Below are positions 52,665 through 60,337 of a stretch of 64,000 nt of DNA, one piece after another. Source of the stretch: an uncultured Pseudomonadota bacterium (GTDB taxonomy: Bacteria > Myxococcota_A > UBA796 > SXON01). Both the position numbers and the translations under genes were made by a program. A model generated the notes under the pieces. The model worked only from the letters and a program-made list of their open reading frames with translations. It had not been told where the DNA came from and did not search any database. Each line of letters opens with the position of its first letter. Position 1 is the stretch's first letter. The DNA lies in assembly GCA_903875225.1 (NCBI GenBank), contig CAIQVJ010000134.1:1-64000 (forward strand). The letters are read 5' to 3'.

Positions 52665-53558
52665 GTGAAGCGCATCGGCGTGACCGGGGCCGGGGGTTTC
52701 ATCGGCCGGAACATCGTGAGCATGCTCACCGGTTGTGTCGTGGATGCTCCGGGCCGCAGGGAGCTCGACCTCTGCGACCGGGCGGCTGTCCGGTCGTGGC
52801 TCGAACGCGGCCGGTTCGACTGCGTGATCCACACCGCGACCCACAACGCCACGGTCGTCGCGCAGCCGAAGCCGGGAGCGGTGTACGAGCGGAACATGCA
52901 GATGTTCGAGGCGCTCGCGGACTGCGAGGGCGCTTATGGCAAGCTGATCTGGTTCGGCTCCGGCGCGGAGTTCGACCGGCGGCACTGGCGGGGCGACCTC
53001 GACGAGCGGGAGCTCGGGACCCATGTTCCCGCCGACGAGTACGGCCTCTCCAAGTACCGGATGACCACACTGGCCGCCGAGCGCGCCGACATGCTCAACC
53101 TGCGGGTGTTCGGCTGCTACGGCCCGTACGAGGACTGGCGCGTGCGGTTCATCTCCCAGGCGTGTGTACGCGCGATGTGGGGATTGCCGATCCGGGTGCG
53201 GCTCCACAACAGCTTCGACTACCTCTGGATCGATGACCTGGTCGAGGTGGTCCGCTGGTTCGTCGACCACGACGGGCAGCACCGCGTGTACAACGTGTGC
53301 ACGGGGCGCCAGGTGGAGCTGTTCGACCTGGCCCGGCTCGTGGCGCAGGCTGTGGAGCGAAGCACTGGGCAGGTCGTGGACATCGAGGTGCTGGGGGAGG
53401 GCAGGGGGGTACCCTACGGGGGAACGAACACGCGGCTGCTGGGCGAGGTGCCTGGGTTGCGATTCACGCCGCCCGAAGTCGCCATCCCGCGGCTGCTGGC
53501 GTTCCATGAGGCGCGGCGTGCGGAGATCGGGCTGGCGGACGTCCAGGAGCTCAGGTAG
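52665..53558 (+). CDS. NAD(P)-dependent epimerase/reductase, possible CDP-3,6-dideoxyhexose 4-ketoreductase
   Basis: This 297-residue extended SDR has the cofactor motif GVTGAGGFIGRN at the N-terminus, FGSGAE and the catalytic YGLSKYRM pair, and a C-terminal substrate domain with FDYLWIDDLVEV. It follows the dehydratase-dehydrase fusion by 13 bases. In abequose and paratose pathways an SDR of this size reduces the 4-keto group of CDP-4-keto-3,6-dideoxyglucose, so that role fits by position. An epimerase acting on another nucleotide sugar cannot be excluded. The GTG start is chosen from the motif position. Confidence 0.85.
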   Translation: MKRIGVTGAGGFIGRNIVSMLTGCVVDAPGRRELDLCDRAAVRSWLERGRFDCVIHTATHNATVVAQPKPGAVYERNMQMFEALADCEGAYGKLIWFGSGAEFDRRHWRGDLDERELGTHVPADEYGLSKYRMTTLAAERADMLNLRVFGCYGPYEDWRVRFISQACVRAMWGLPIRVRLHNSFDYLWIDDLVEVVRWFVDHDGQHRVYNVCTGRQVELFDLARLVAQAVERSTGQVVDIEVLGEGRGVPYGGTNTRLLGEVPGLRFTPPEVAIPRLLAFHEARRAEIGLADVQELR

Positions 53559-53562
53559 CGCA

Positions 53563-54195
53563 TCAACGTCGGGCTCGAAACCACTTCAACAACGCATCCC
53601 TGCGCCGCTCCCGAGGTGGGGCCACGAACCGCTCCGCAGGCGCGTCGGCACCCGGTCCGAAGAAGGTCTTCTTGATGTTGGCGATGCTCTCGTACACGCC
53701 CTGGGCGTCGGCGTACCGCGGGTCGAGGTAGTCGCGCGGGTGCAGCAGGAAGCCGTGCGTCTGCACCTCGAACGTCGCCATCCGCGTCCATCGCCCGAAG
53801 CCGCTCGTGATCGGGAACATGTTGCCCATCTCCTCGTTCCAGAAGCACACGGGCGGCTCTCCATTCACGGACTTCGTGAGGTCGAGGCAGTCGAAATCAC
53901 CGTTACCCCAATCGTGGAACGGCACCAGCCGCCGCTTGCAGAGCTCCAGCCAGTCGTCCGCGTTCGTCTCGGCGTCGGGCTCGGTGCCCGAGACGGGGAT
54001 GCCGTACAGGTCCATCCCGTTCGATTGACGCAGGAAGTCCACATACGTGCCTGTCAGCGGGAGCGCGAAGCGGGCGGTGAGCGCCGCGATCTCCCCCCCC
54101 GTGGCGCCAGGTCGACGGAGAGCGTGAAGATCGACACCGTCGCGGCCGCGGAGGCTCCGTGCTTCAATCTCGTTCCAGAGCACATCGTCGGCCAT
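53563..54195 (-). CDS. SMI1/KNR4 (SUKH)-like protein
   Basis: This 210-residue protein contains LPLTGTYVDFLRQSNGMDLYG, split here as LPLTGTYVDFLRQ and SNGMDLYG, and DWGNGDFDCLDL, which together match the SUKH fold. SUKH proteins often act as immunity proteins against contact-dependent or secreted nuclease toxins, but no toxin gene is adjacent. The first 40 residues are helical and the last 40 are Arg-rich. It converges with the SDR gene with four bases between stops and diverges from the GAF gene. Confidence 0.75.
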   Translation of the reverse strand: MADDVLWNEIEARSLRGRDGVDLHALRRPGATGGEIAALTARFALPLTGTYVDFLRQSNGMDLYGIPVSGTEPDAETNADDWLELCKRRLVPFHDWGNGDFDCLDLTKSVNGEPPVCFWNEEMGNMFPITSGFGRWTRMATFEVQTHGFLLHPRDYLDPRYADAQGVYESIANIKKTFFGPGADAPAERFVAPPRERRRDALLKWFRARR

Positions 54196-54247
54196 GGCCG
54201 GGGGGTATCAAGCTTCACGGCAGCCTGTGCATGCCGGCGCGGCTTGA

Positions 54248-54253
54248 TATACA
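54248..54253 (+). promoter_or_regulatory. -10 element, leaderless start of the GAF gene
   Basis: TATACA is seven bases before the first of two adjacent ATG codons (54261, 54264). No Shine-Dalgarno sequence is visible. Confidence 0.45.
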
Positions 54254-54260
54254 CCTCAGC

Positions 54261-55340
54261 ATGATGCAAAAATGGCGAATCCAGACTGGCTCCACCGACG
54301 TTGAAGTCGAGGCCGAGGGGTGGCTCGACGCGCTCACCGCGGCTCGAGGCTCACTGAATCTCCGCTCCGAAGCGCTCGCCCGGCTGAGCTGCGCGGTGCA
54401 GCGGGATGGCAGCGTGGTCGCGCGAGATCTGGTGAACGGGACCGAGATCCGCGTCTCGTCCGTACAACTCGGCAAGCCGCCTGCGTTCCGCATGCCGTCG
54501 TCCAGCTTCCCGAACCTCAAGTACACGGCACCCGAATTCGTGACTCCCGTGCTCGCCCCCCAGGCCAGCGTAGCGGTCGAGATCACCCCGGAACCGATGC
54601 CCCCGGCGCGCGTTCCGCCGCCCCCGGTCGTCGCGCCCCACGCCGCACCGGTGCCCGTGGAGGCCCCCCCGCCGGTGGTCGTTGCGCCGCCGATCGTCGT
54701 TGCGCCACCGCCGATCGTCGCGCCGCCGCCGCCGCCGATCGTCGCTGCCCCGCCGCCGCCTGTGGTCATGCCGCTCCCGCCCGTGATCGCAGAGCAGCCC
54801 GAAGCAGAGCCCGTGGCGCAGACCGACATGAGCGCCTTCATGGCCGACTCGATGATGGAGATGCTGTTCCTGGAGTTGGGAGAGCTCTCCATGGCCGAAG
54901 GGGTGGCAGAGGCCTCGGGCATCGCGTTGCGTATCGTGCTCGGGCACGTGCCCGCAGAGGCCGGCGCCGTGCTCATCCGCACGCGCTCGGGCGAAGGCCT
55001 GCGCTTCCGCGCGGCGTCGGGCCCCGCCAGCCGGGAGCTGATCGACACGGTCATCCCCCTCGGCAAGGGCATCGCCGGCCAGGTCGACCACCTGGGCATC
55101 GGCATCCTGATCGAAGATGTCCGCGCAGACATCCGCCACAACAACAAGATCGACCGGTCCACCGGGTTCGTGACCCGCTCGATGCTCGCCGTTCCGGTGC
55201 GGGCAGACGTGGGCGCGACCTACGGCTGTCTCGAGCTCATCAACCCGCCGCGCCCCTTCACCGGCATCGATTTTGAGCTGGCCGCTCGCGTCGCAGCGTC
55301 GTTGGGCGTGTTCCTGCACAGCGCGTACGCCGCTTCCTGA
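54261..55340 (+). CDS. GAF-domain protein with Pro/Val-rich linker
   Basis: This 359-residue cytoplasmic protein has an N-terminal domain of about 90 residues (WRIQTGSTDVEVEAEGW, then GTEIRVSSVQL), a long linker of Pro, Ala and Val (about 110-185) and a C-terminal GAF domain (195-355) with GAVLIRTRSGEG, GKGIAGQVDHLG and SMLAVPVRADVGATYGCLEL. No output domain is attached, so it probably acts as a ligand-sensing adaptor. Similar N-terminal plus GAF arrangements occur in myxobacterial signalling proteins. The frame opens upstream but the promoter position supports the MM start. Confidence 0.85.
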   Translation: MMQKWRIQTGSTDVEVEAEGWLDALTAARGSLNLRSEALARLSCAVQRDGSVVARDLVNGTEIRVSSVQLGKPPAFRMPSSSFPNLKYTAPEFVTPVLAPQASVAVEITPEPMPPARVPPPPVVAPHAAPVPVEAPPPVVVAPPIVVAPPPIVAPPPPPIVAAPPPPVVMPLPPVIAEQPEAEPVAQTDMSAFMADSMMEMLFLELGELSMAEGVAEASGIALRIVLGHVPAEAGAVLIRTRSGEGLRFRAASGPASRELIDTVIPLGKGIAGQVDHLGIGILIEDVRADIRHNNKIDRSTGFVTRSMLAVPVRADVGATYGCLELINPPRPFTGIDFELAARVAASLGVFLHSAYAAS

Positions 55341-55402
55341 TACGCGCGGGCGTGGGCGCCCGTGAGTTCTGCGCGGAGCACGCCGCCTCTTCGCGGTCGG
55401 GG

Positions 55403-55408
55403 TACGTT
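55403..55408 (+). promoter_or_regulatory. -10 element, leaderless start
   Basis: TACGTT lies five bases before the ATG at 55414, which is the first start codon in the frame. Confidence 0.45.
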
Positions 55409-55413
55409 CGTGC

Positions 55414-56250
55414 ATGCCCAACATCGAGCTCATCCCCTACGAGAAGGCTTCCGCCTACCGTCGCATCGCGGCCGTTGCGTGGAACCCGCCCAACGATCCG
55501 CACGTGTACGGCACGATGGAGATCCGCGCGGAGGCGCTGGAAGCGTGGATCCAGAAGAAGCGCGCGGAGACCGGCGAGCGCATCACGTTGACCCACGCCG
55601 TGGGGCGCGCCGTGGCGATGATCATCGGCAAGCACCGTGACCTGAACGCCCTGGTGCGGTTCGGCAACCTCGTGCAGCGCAAAGACGTCGATGTGTTCGT
55701 GCAGGTCGTCGTGGAGGACGAGGCGAGCATCGGCCGGGCCGACCTCTCGGGGGTGAAGTTCAAGAACGCCGACAAGCTCGACGTGGCATCGATGTGCAGG
55801 CTGCTCAAGGAGCGCGCGGGCAAGATCCGGGCGGGCCAGGACGAGGAGTTCAACAACACCAAGAAGTCGCTCTCGTCGATGCCAGGGTGGATCCTGCGCC
55901 CGCTGCTCAAGTTCATCGACTTCCTGCAGTACACCTTGAACGTGAACCCGAAGTTCCTCGGGACCCCGGGGGATCCCTTCGGCTCGGCGATGGTCACCAA
56001 CGTCGGGGTTTTTGGCCTGACGGTGGGCTACGCGCCGTTCTTTCCGCTCGCGCGCTGCCCCATCATCCTCACGCTGGGGTGCATCGAGGACCGGGCGGTG
56101 GTCGAGAACGGAGCCATCGTGCCAGGCCGGGTGCTGTACCTCAACGGCACCTTCGATCATCGGGTCGTGGACGGCTACCACGCGGGGATCATCGCGAAGG
56201 AGATGCGCGCGCTGCTGGGGAGCCCGGAGCGGCTGGACGAGACGCTGTAG
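55414..56250 (+). CDS. Free-standing 2-oxo-acid dehydrogenase acyltransferase (E2 catalytic) domain protein
   Basis: This 278-residue protein is an E2-type chloramphenicol-acetyltransferase-fold domain without lipoyl or subunit-binding domains. It ends with GTFDHRVVDGYHAG, containing the catalytic His and Asp, and has ERITLTHAVGRAVAMIIGKH and GSAMVTNVGVFGL as further family blocks. A hydrophobic insertion (RPLLKFIDFLQYTLNV, about residues 163-178) is unusual. Without a lipoyl arm it cannot work like a normal E2; it may transfer acyl groups to another acceptor. It is 72 kb-scale distant in no sense from pdhC but about 51 kb away in this window and not in its operon. Confidence 0.85.
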   Translation: MPNIELIPYEKASAYRRIAAVAWNPPNDPHVYGTMEIRAEALEAWIQKKRAETGERITLTHAVGRAVAMIIGKHRDLNALVRFGNLVQRKDVDVFVQVVVEDEASIGRADLSGVKFKNADKLDVASMCRLLKERAGKIRAGQDEEFNNTKKSLSSMPGWILRPLLKFIDFLQYTLNVNPKFLGTPGDPFGSAMVTNVGVFGLTVGYAPFFPLARCPIILTLGCIEDRAVVENGAIVPGRVLYLNGTFDHRVVDGYHAGIIAKEMRALLGSPERLDETL

Positions 56251-56372
56251 CCGCGCCGGAGCGAACGGCCGTTCCGCGGCCCGACCTGTACCGGGACGCC
56301 GGGGTCGCGAGGCCGCCCACTTTCGCGGGCCCCGGAAACCCTGTACAGTCCCCGGGCCACTGGATTCCGCCC

Positions 56373-57059
56373 ATGTCGCTCCGCTTCCCTTCCGCGCTCG
56401 GCCTGCTCCTCGGCCTGCTCGCCGTCGCGCCCGCACACGCGGCGGATCCGGCCTACGTGCCGTCCCTCGATCAGCTCATGCACGACACGATGAAGTCCGA
56501 CCCGGCCCCGAACCGGGTGGACATGGTGTGGTGGATCCCGACGGACTTCTGGCGCGCCACGTTCGCGACCAACCCGGATGTCTCCGCGGCGCAGGCCCAG
56601 AAGATGGTGGACGCGCTCGATCCCTACGCGATGTTCGCCGTGGTCCAGGGCCAGATGGGCCCGATGGGTGCGGTGGAGTTCAAGGAGGGGGCCGAGGTGC
56701 GGGCCGGGCTCTCGCTCAAGACGGCGTTTGGCACGACCCTCGTGCCGCTCGCCGAGGACAAGCTCGGGGGGGACGCCGCCCTGTTCGCGCAGTTGATGAA
56801 GCCGATGCTGGCGCGCATGCTCGGCCCGATGGGGGAGCACCTCGAGTTCTACTTCTTCGACAACAAGGACGCGAAGGGCAGCCTCGTGGTCGACCCGCGC
56901 GCGGAGGGTGCCTTCACCGTGCAGGTGGGCACGCAGCCGTTCGCGTGGCAGCTTCCGCTCGAGTCCCTGTTCGCGCCGGTCGACTGCGCAAAATGCGGTC
57001 GGGAGCTCAAGGGTACGTGGAGCTACTGCCCCTACGACGGGACGAAGGTGAAGAAGTAG
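56373..57059 (+). CDS. Secreted protein with C-terminal zinc ribbon
   Basis: This 228-residue protein has a classical signal peptide (MSLRFPSALGLLLGLLAVAP, cleavage after AHA). The central part is helical with Met-rich stretches (QGQMGPMG, LMKPMLARMLGPMG). The C-terminus holds CAKCGREL and CPYDGTKVKK, a zinc-ribbon pattern in which the last ligand is Asp instead of Cys. Zinc ribbons on exported proteins are uncommon. I do not recognise a family. A TACAGT box lies 23 bases before the ATG, leaving a short leader without a clear Shine-Dalgarno sequence. Confidence 0.75.
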   Translation: MSLRFPSALGLLLGLLAVAPAHAADPAYVPSLDQLMHDTMKSDPAPNRVDMVWWIPTDFWRATFATNPDVSAAQAQKMVDALDPYAMFAVVQGQMGPMGAVEFKEGAEVRAGLSLKTAFGTTLVPLAEDKLGGDAALFAQLMKPMLARMLGPMGEHLEFYFFDNKDAKGSLVVDPRAEGAFTVQVGTQPFAWQLPLESLFAPVDCAKCGRELKGTWSYCPYDGTKVKK

Positions 57060-57080
57060 CGCGAACGAGCCGGCAACCGG

Positions 57081-58601
57081 TCAGTAGACCGTGGTGTCGG
57101 ATCTCTGGCTGGCGGGCGACTTCGGGAGCTTCAGGATGAACACGCTCCCCCCGGAGGGGTTGTCCTCCACCCACACCTGGCCGCCGTGCAGGATCGCCAC
57201 CTGCCTCGTGATGGTGAGCCCGAGACCGCTGCCCCGGACGCCGTCCTTCCGGAGGCGCTCGAAGCGGTTGAAGATCGTCTGCTTGTGCGCATCGGGCACG
57301 CCGGGGCCCTGGTCCTTCACATAGGCCAGCCAGGACTCGCCGTGGTCCTCCACGCCGACTTCGATGCTGCTGCCACTAGGGCTGTACTTGATCGCGTTCG
57401 AGATGAGGTTGACGAACGCCTCCTTCACGATGGGGTGCACGCTCGCATGGACGCTGGCATCGGACCGATCGGTGAGCGTGAGGTGCTTCTCCTCGAGCTT
57501 GTGCTCGAAGTCCGGCACGACGGTCTGCAGGACGGCGCGGGTGTCCATCTCGATGAACTCCAGGCCGCCACTGCTGGCCAGCGAGGCCAGCCGGGCCGCG
57601 TTCTGGGTCATCTCGATCAGGTTGTCCGCCGCCTGCCGCAGCCTCCGCAGCGCGTCGAGCTTCCAGGCCTCGGACTCCCGCGAGAGCAGGATGTCCGTGA
57701 CGTTCTTGATCGCGCCCGCGGGGTTCAGGATGTCGTGCCGGAGCACGTCCGTGAACACGTCCTTCATCCGATCGGCCTCCAGGAGCTCGGCTGCGAGTCG
57801 CTTGAGCTCCCGCTCCGACCGCTTCCGCTCGCTGATGTCCCGGGAGGAGGCGAACACGAGCCGCTCTCCCGCGATCTCGATGCCTGCCGCGCTCACCTCC
57901 ACGTCGATGACGCGCCCGTTCTTCCTGCGATGTCGCGTCTCGAACACCTGGCGCGTCTCATACGCGGACGGCAGCCGCTCCGTGAGCAGCTCCGCCTCCG
58001 ACCAGTGCGCGTCCCACTGGGCCACGTTGAGCTTGAGCGCCTCTTCGCGTGTATACCCGAGCATCTGGCAGAAGGCGTCGTTCACCTCCCGGACGTTCCC
58101 CTTCATGTCCAGCACGTGGATGCCATCGGCGGCGGATCGCAGCAGCGCCTCGCTGCGGAGCACGTGCTCCTGGAGCGCATCCAGCGCGTGCTTCTCGCGC
58201 GTGATGTCCCGCGAGATCCCGCAGATGCTCACCACCCGCCCGCTGTCTGCCTCGAACACGGGCCACTTGCAGGTGATCACCCACCGTGTGTTCCCCCGGT
58301 GGTCCACGTAGGGCTTGACCATGTTCTGGCACCCAGTGCCGTCGCGGACGATCTCGGCGTCCTCCTGAAGGTGCTTGCGGGCGATCTCCGGGGGGAACAG
58401 ATCCGCGTCGCTCTTGCCGACCAGCTCACGCCAGTCGCTGTAGCCGCACAGCTCCGCCAGGCTCTGGCTGCAGAAGATGAACCGGCTCTCCCGGTCCTTG
58501 AAGAAGATGAAGTCCGAGGTTCGCTCGAGCAGGGTGACGAACTGGTGGCCCAGGCGTGCATCGGGCGGTGGGTCGGGCGGTGGGCTCACCCGCGCCTCCA
58601 T
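57081..58601 (-). CDS. PAS-PAS sensor histidine kinase (orphan)
   Basis: This 506-residue soluble kinase has two PAS domains (about 20-135 and 150-262, each followed by the ISRDIT/SRDISE boundary), a dimerisation helix with the phosphorylatable H289 in LRHDILNP, and an ATPase domain with ISNAIKYSP (N box), DQGPGVP (G1) and GSGLGLTI (G2). No membrane segment is present, so the signal is cytoplasmic, possibly redox or a small ligand. No response regulator is adjacent. It is a clear paralogue of the next kinase upstream, from which it is separated by 73 bases. Confidence 0.93.
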   Translation of the reverse strand: MEARVSPPPDPPPDARLGHQFVTLLERTSDFIFFKDRESRFIFCSQSLAELCGYSDWRELVGKSDADLFPPEIARKHLQEDAEIVRDGTGCQNMVKPYVDHRGNTRWVITCKWPVFEADSGRVVSICGISRDITREKHALDALQEHVLRSEALLRSAADGIHVLDMKGNVREVNDAFCQMLGYTREEALKLNVAQWDAHWSEAELLTERLPSAYETRQVFETRHRRKNGRVIDVEVSAAGIEIAGERLVFASSRDISERKRSERELKRLAAELLEADRMKDVFTDVLRHDILNPAGAIKNVTDILLSRESEAWKLDALRRLRQAADNLIEMTQNAARLASLASSGGLEFIEMDTRAVLQTVVPDFEHKLEEKHLTLTDRSDASVHASVHPIVKEAFVNLISNAIKYSPSGSSIEVGVEDHGESWLAYVKDQGPGVPDAHKQTIFNRFERLRKDGVRGSGLGLTITRQVAILHGGQVWVEDNPSGGSVFILKLPKSPASQRSDTTVY

Positions 58602-58674
58602 TCGATGGCGATGCGGTCAAGGTCCAGGACGCAAGCGGGGTGGAGGAGCGGATCGCGAAGGGCGGCCAGGCCCA

Positions 58675-60198
58675 TCACAGCACCGGTCCGTCGGTCGAGG
58701 CCCCGCCGGGCGACTTGGGTAGCACCACACGGAAGATGCTCCCGCCAGAGGGGCTGTCCTCCACCCACACCTGCCCGCCGTGCAGGTGGACCACCTGCCG
58801 CGTGATCGTGAGGCCGAGTCCGCTCCCCCGCACACCGTCCTTCCGAAGGCGCTCGAAGCGGTTGAAGATGGTCTCCTTGTGCTCGTCGGGCACGCCGGGG
58901 CCCTCGTCCGACACGTAGAACTGCCAGGACTCGCCGTGGTCCTCCACCGCGACGTCGATCCGGCTCGCCCGTGGGCTGTACTTGATCGCGTTGGAGATGA
59001 GGTTGACGAACGCCTCCTTGATGATGCCGTGGAAGCGGGCGATCACGCGCGGGTGGGAATGGTCGACGAGCGCGATCTCCCGCTCCTGGAGCCTGTGCTC
59101 CAGATCCGGGAGGACGGCGCGGAGCGCGCTACAGGCGTCCATCTCGTGGAATTCCAGGCCGCCGGAGTTGCCCAGGGAGGCGAGCTTGGCGGCGTTCTGC
59201 GTCATCTCGATCAGGTTGGTCGCCGCCTGGCGCAGCCTCTGGAGCACCTCGATCTTCCAGGCGTCGGACTCGCGGGTGAGCAGGATGCCGGTGGCGTTCC
59301 GGATCGCACCGGCGGGGTTCAGGATGTCGTGCCGCAGCACATCCGTGAACACATCCTTCATGCGGTCGGCCTCGAGGAGCACATCTGCCAGGCGCCTGAG
59401 CTGGGCCTCCGATCGCTTCCGCGCCGTGATGTCACGATGGGCGCCGAAGAAGAGCTGCTGGCCGTCGATCTCCACGGCGGTGGCGCTCACCTCGACCTCG
59501 ATCTCCTCGCCGTCCTTTCTCCGGTGCCGTGTTTCGATCACCTGCCGTCTCGTGATCAGGGCCGGGAGCATCTCGTTGGTGATCTGCTCGGGCGAGAACT
59601 TCACGTCCCACTGGGCGGCGTTCATGCCCACCATCTCCTGTGGGGTGTACCCAAGCATCTCGCAGAACGCGTCGTTGGCCTGCAGCAGGTTCCCCTGTCC
59701 GTCGAGGACGCAGATCCCGTCGGCTGCGGACTGGAGCAGGGCGGAGTTGCGCAGCGCCTCGCGCCGTTCGCCCTCCTCGTGGCGCCGGCTCGCGGTGACG
59801 TCCCTGGACACACCGACGATGCCGACGACTGTCTTGCCGTCCGTTGCGAGCACGGGCCACTTGGAGGTGCTGATCCAACCGCCCTGACCATCGGCGCCGA
59901 CGTAGTGTCCCACACGGTCCAGGACGGGCTTGCCTGACTCGAAGATCGCCTGATCCTCCACAAGGCAACCTCGAGCGACCTCTTCGGGGAAGAGGTCGAA
60001 GTCGGTCTTCCCCACCACGTTTCGCCAATCGCCGCGACGGCACAGCGTGGCGAAGGACTGACTGCAGAACCGGATGCGGTACTCCGCATCCTTGAAATAG
60101 AGGAAGTCCGGGGTCTGCTGGAGCAGCGTCGCGAAGTCCTGAAGCGGGTCATCCGGGGCTTGCGCGGGCACGAGATCCTCCCTGTTTGCTGACGACAA
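58675..60198 (-). CDS. PAS-PAS sensor histidine kinase (orphan, paralogue)
   Basis: This 507-residue protein has the same architecture as the kinase at 57081-58601: PAS domains at about 22-135 and 152-263, H290 in LRHDILNP, ISNAIKYSP, DEGPGVP and GSGLGLTI. The kinase cores are much more alike than the PAS domains, as expected for a duplication followed by divergence of the input. The start is a TTG at 60198 preceded closely by GGTGGAG; no earlier start exists in the frame, and the first internal ATG is too far in. The 139 bases up to the next gene hold a small hairpin (60252-60265) and no gene. Confidence 0.92.
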   Translation of the reverse strand: MSSANREDLVPAQAPDDPLQDFATLLQQTPDFLYFKDAEYRIRFCSQSFATLCRRGDWRNVVGKTDFDLFPEEVARGCLVEDQAIFESGKPVLDRVGHYVGADGQGGWISTSKWPVLATDGKTVVGIVGVSRDVTASRRHEEGERREALRNSALLQSAADGICVLDGQGNLLQANDAFCEMLGYTPQEMVGMNAAQWDVKFSPEQITNEMLPALITRRQVIETRHRRKDGEEIEVEVSATAVEIDGQQLFFGAHRDITARKRSEAQLRRLADVLLEADRMKDVFTDVLRHDILNPAGAIRNATGILLTRESDAWKIEVLQRLRQAATNLIEMTQNAAKLASLGNSGGLEFHEMDACSALRAVLPDLEHRLQEREIALVDHSHPRVIARFHGIIKEAFVNLISNAIKYSPRASRIDVAVEDHGESWQFYVSDEGPGVPDEHKETIFNRFERLRKDGVRGSGLGLTITRQVVHLHGGQVWVEDSPSGGSIFRVVLPKSPGGASTDGPVL

Positions 60199-60337
60199 CT
60201 CTCCACCAAAGGACTACAACAACAATAGCGCTGAGAGGCGGGTTCGAACCTACGTCGTTCGACGTGAGCCGGTCCTGCCCGGTCATCGCCACGTCAACCC
60301 GGGTCGGCGGCCTCACCCGCCCGGTGCTCCCGGCCCT

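Noticed and set aside
60239..60265. tRNA-like T-loop sequence ggttcgaacc
   Set aside because: The bases on either side do not pair to a five-base T-stem on either strand, and no anticodon or acceptor arm fits at the right distance; the nearby perfect hairpin is unrelated.
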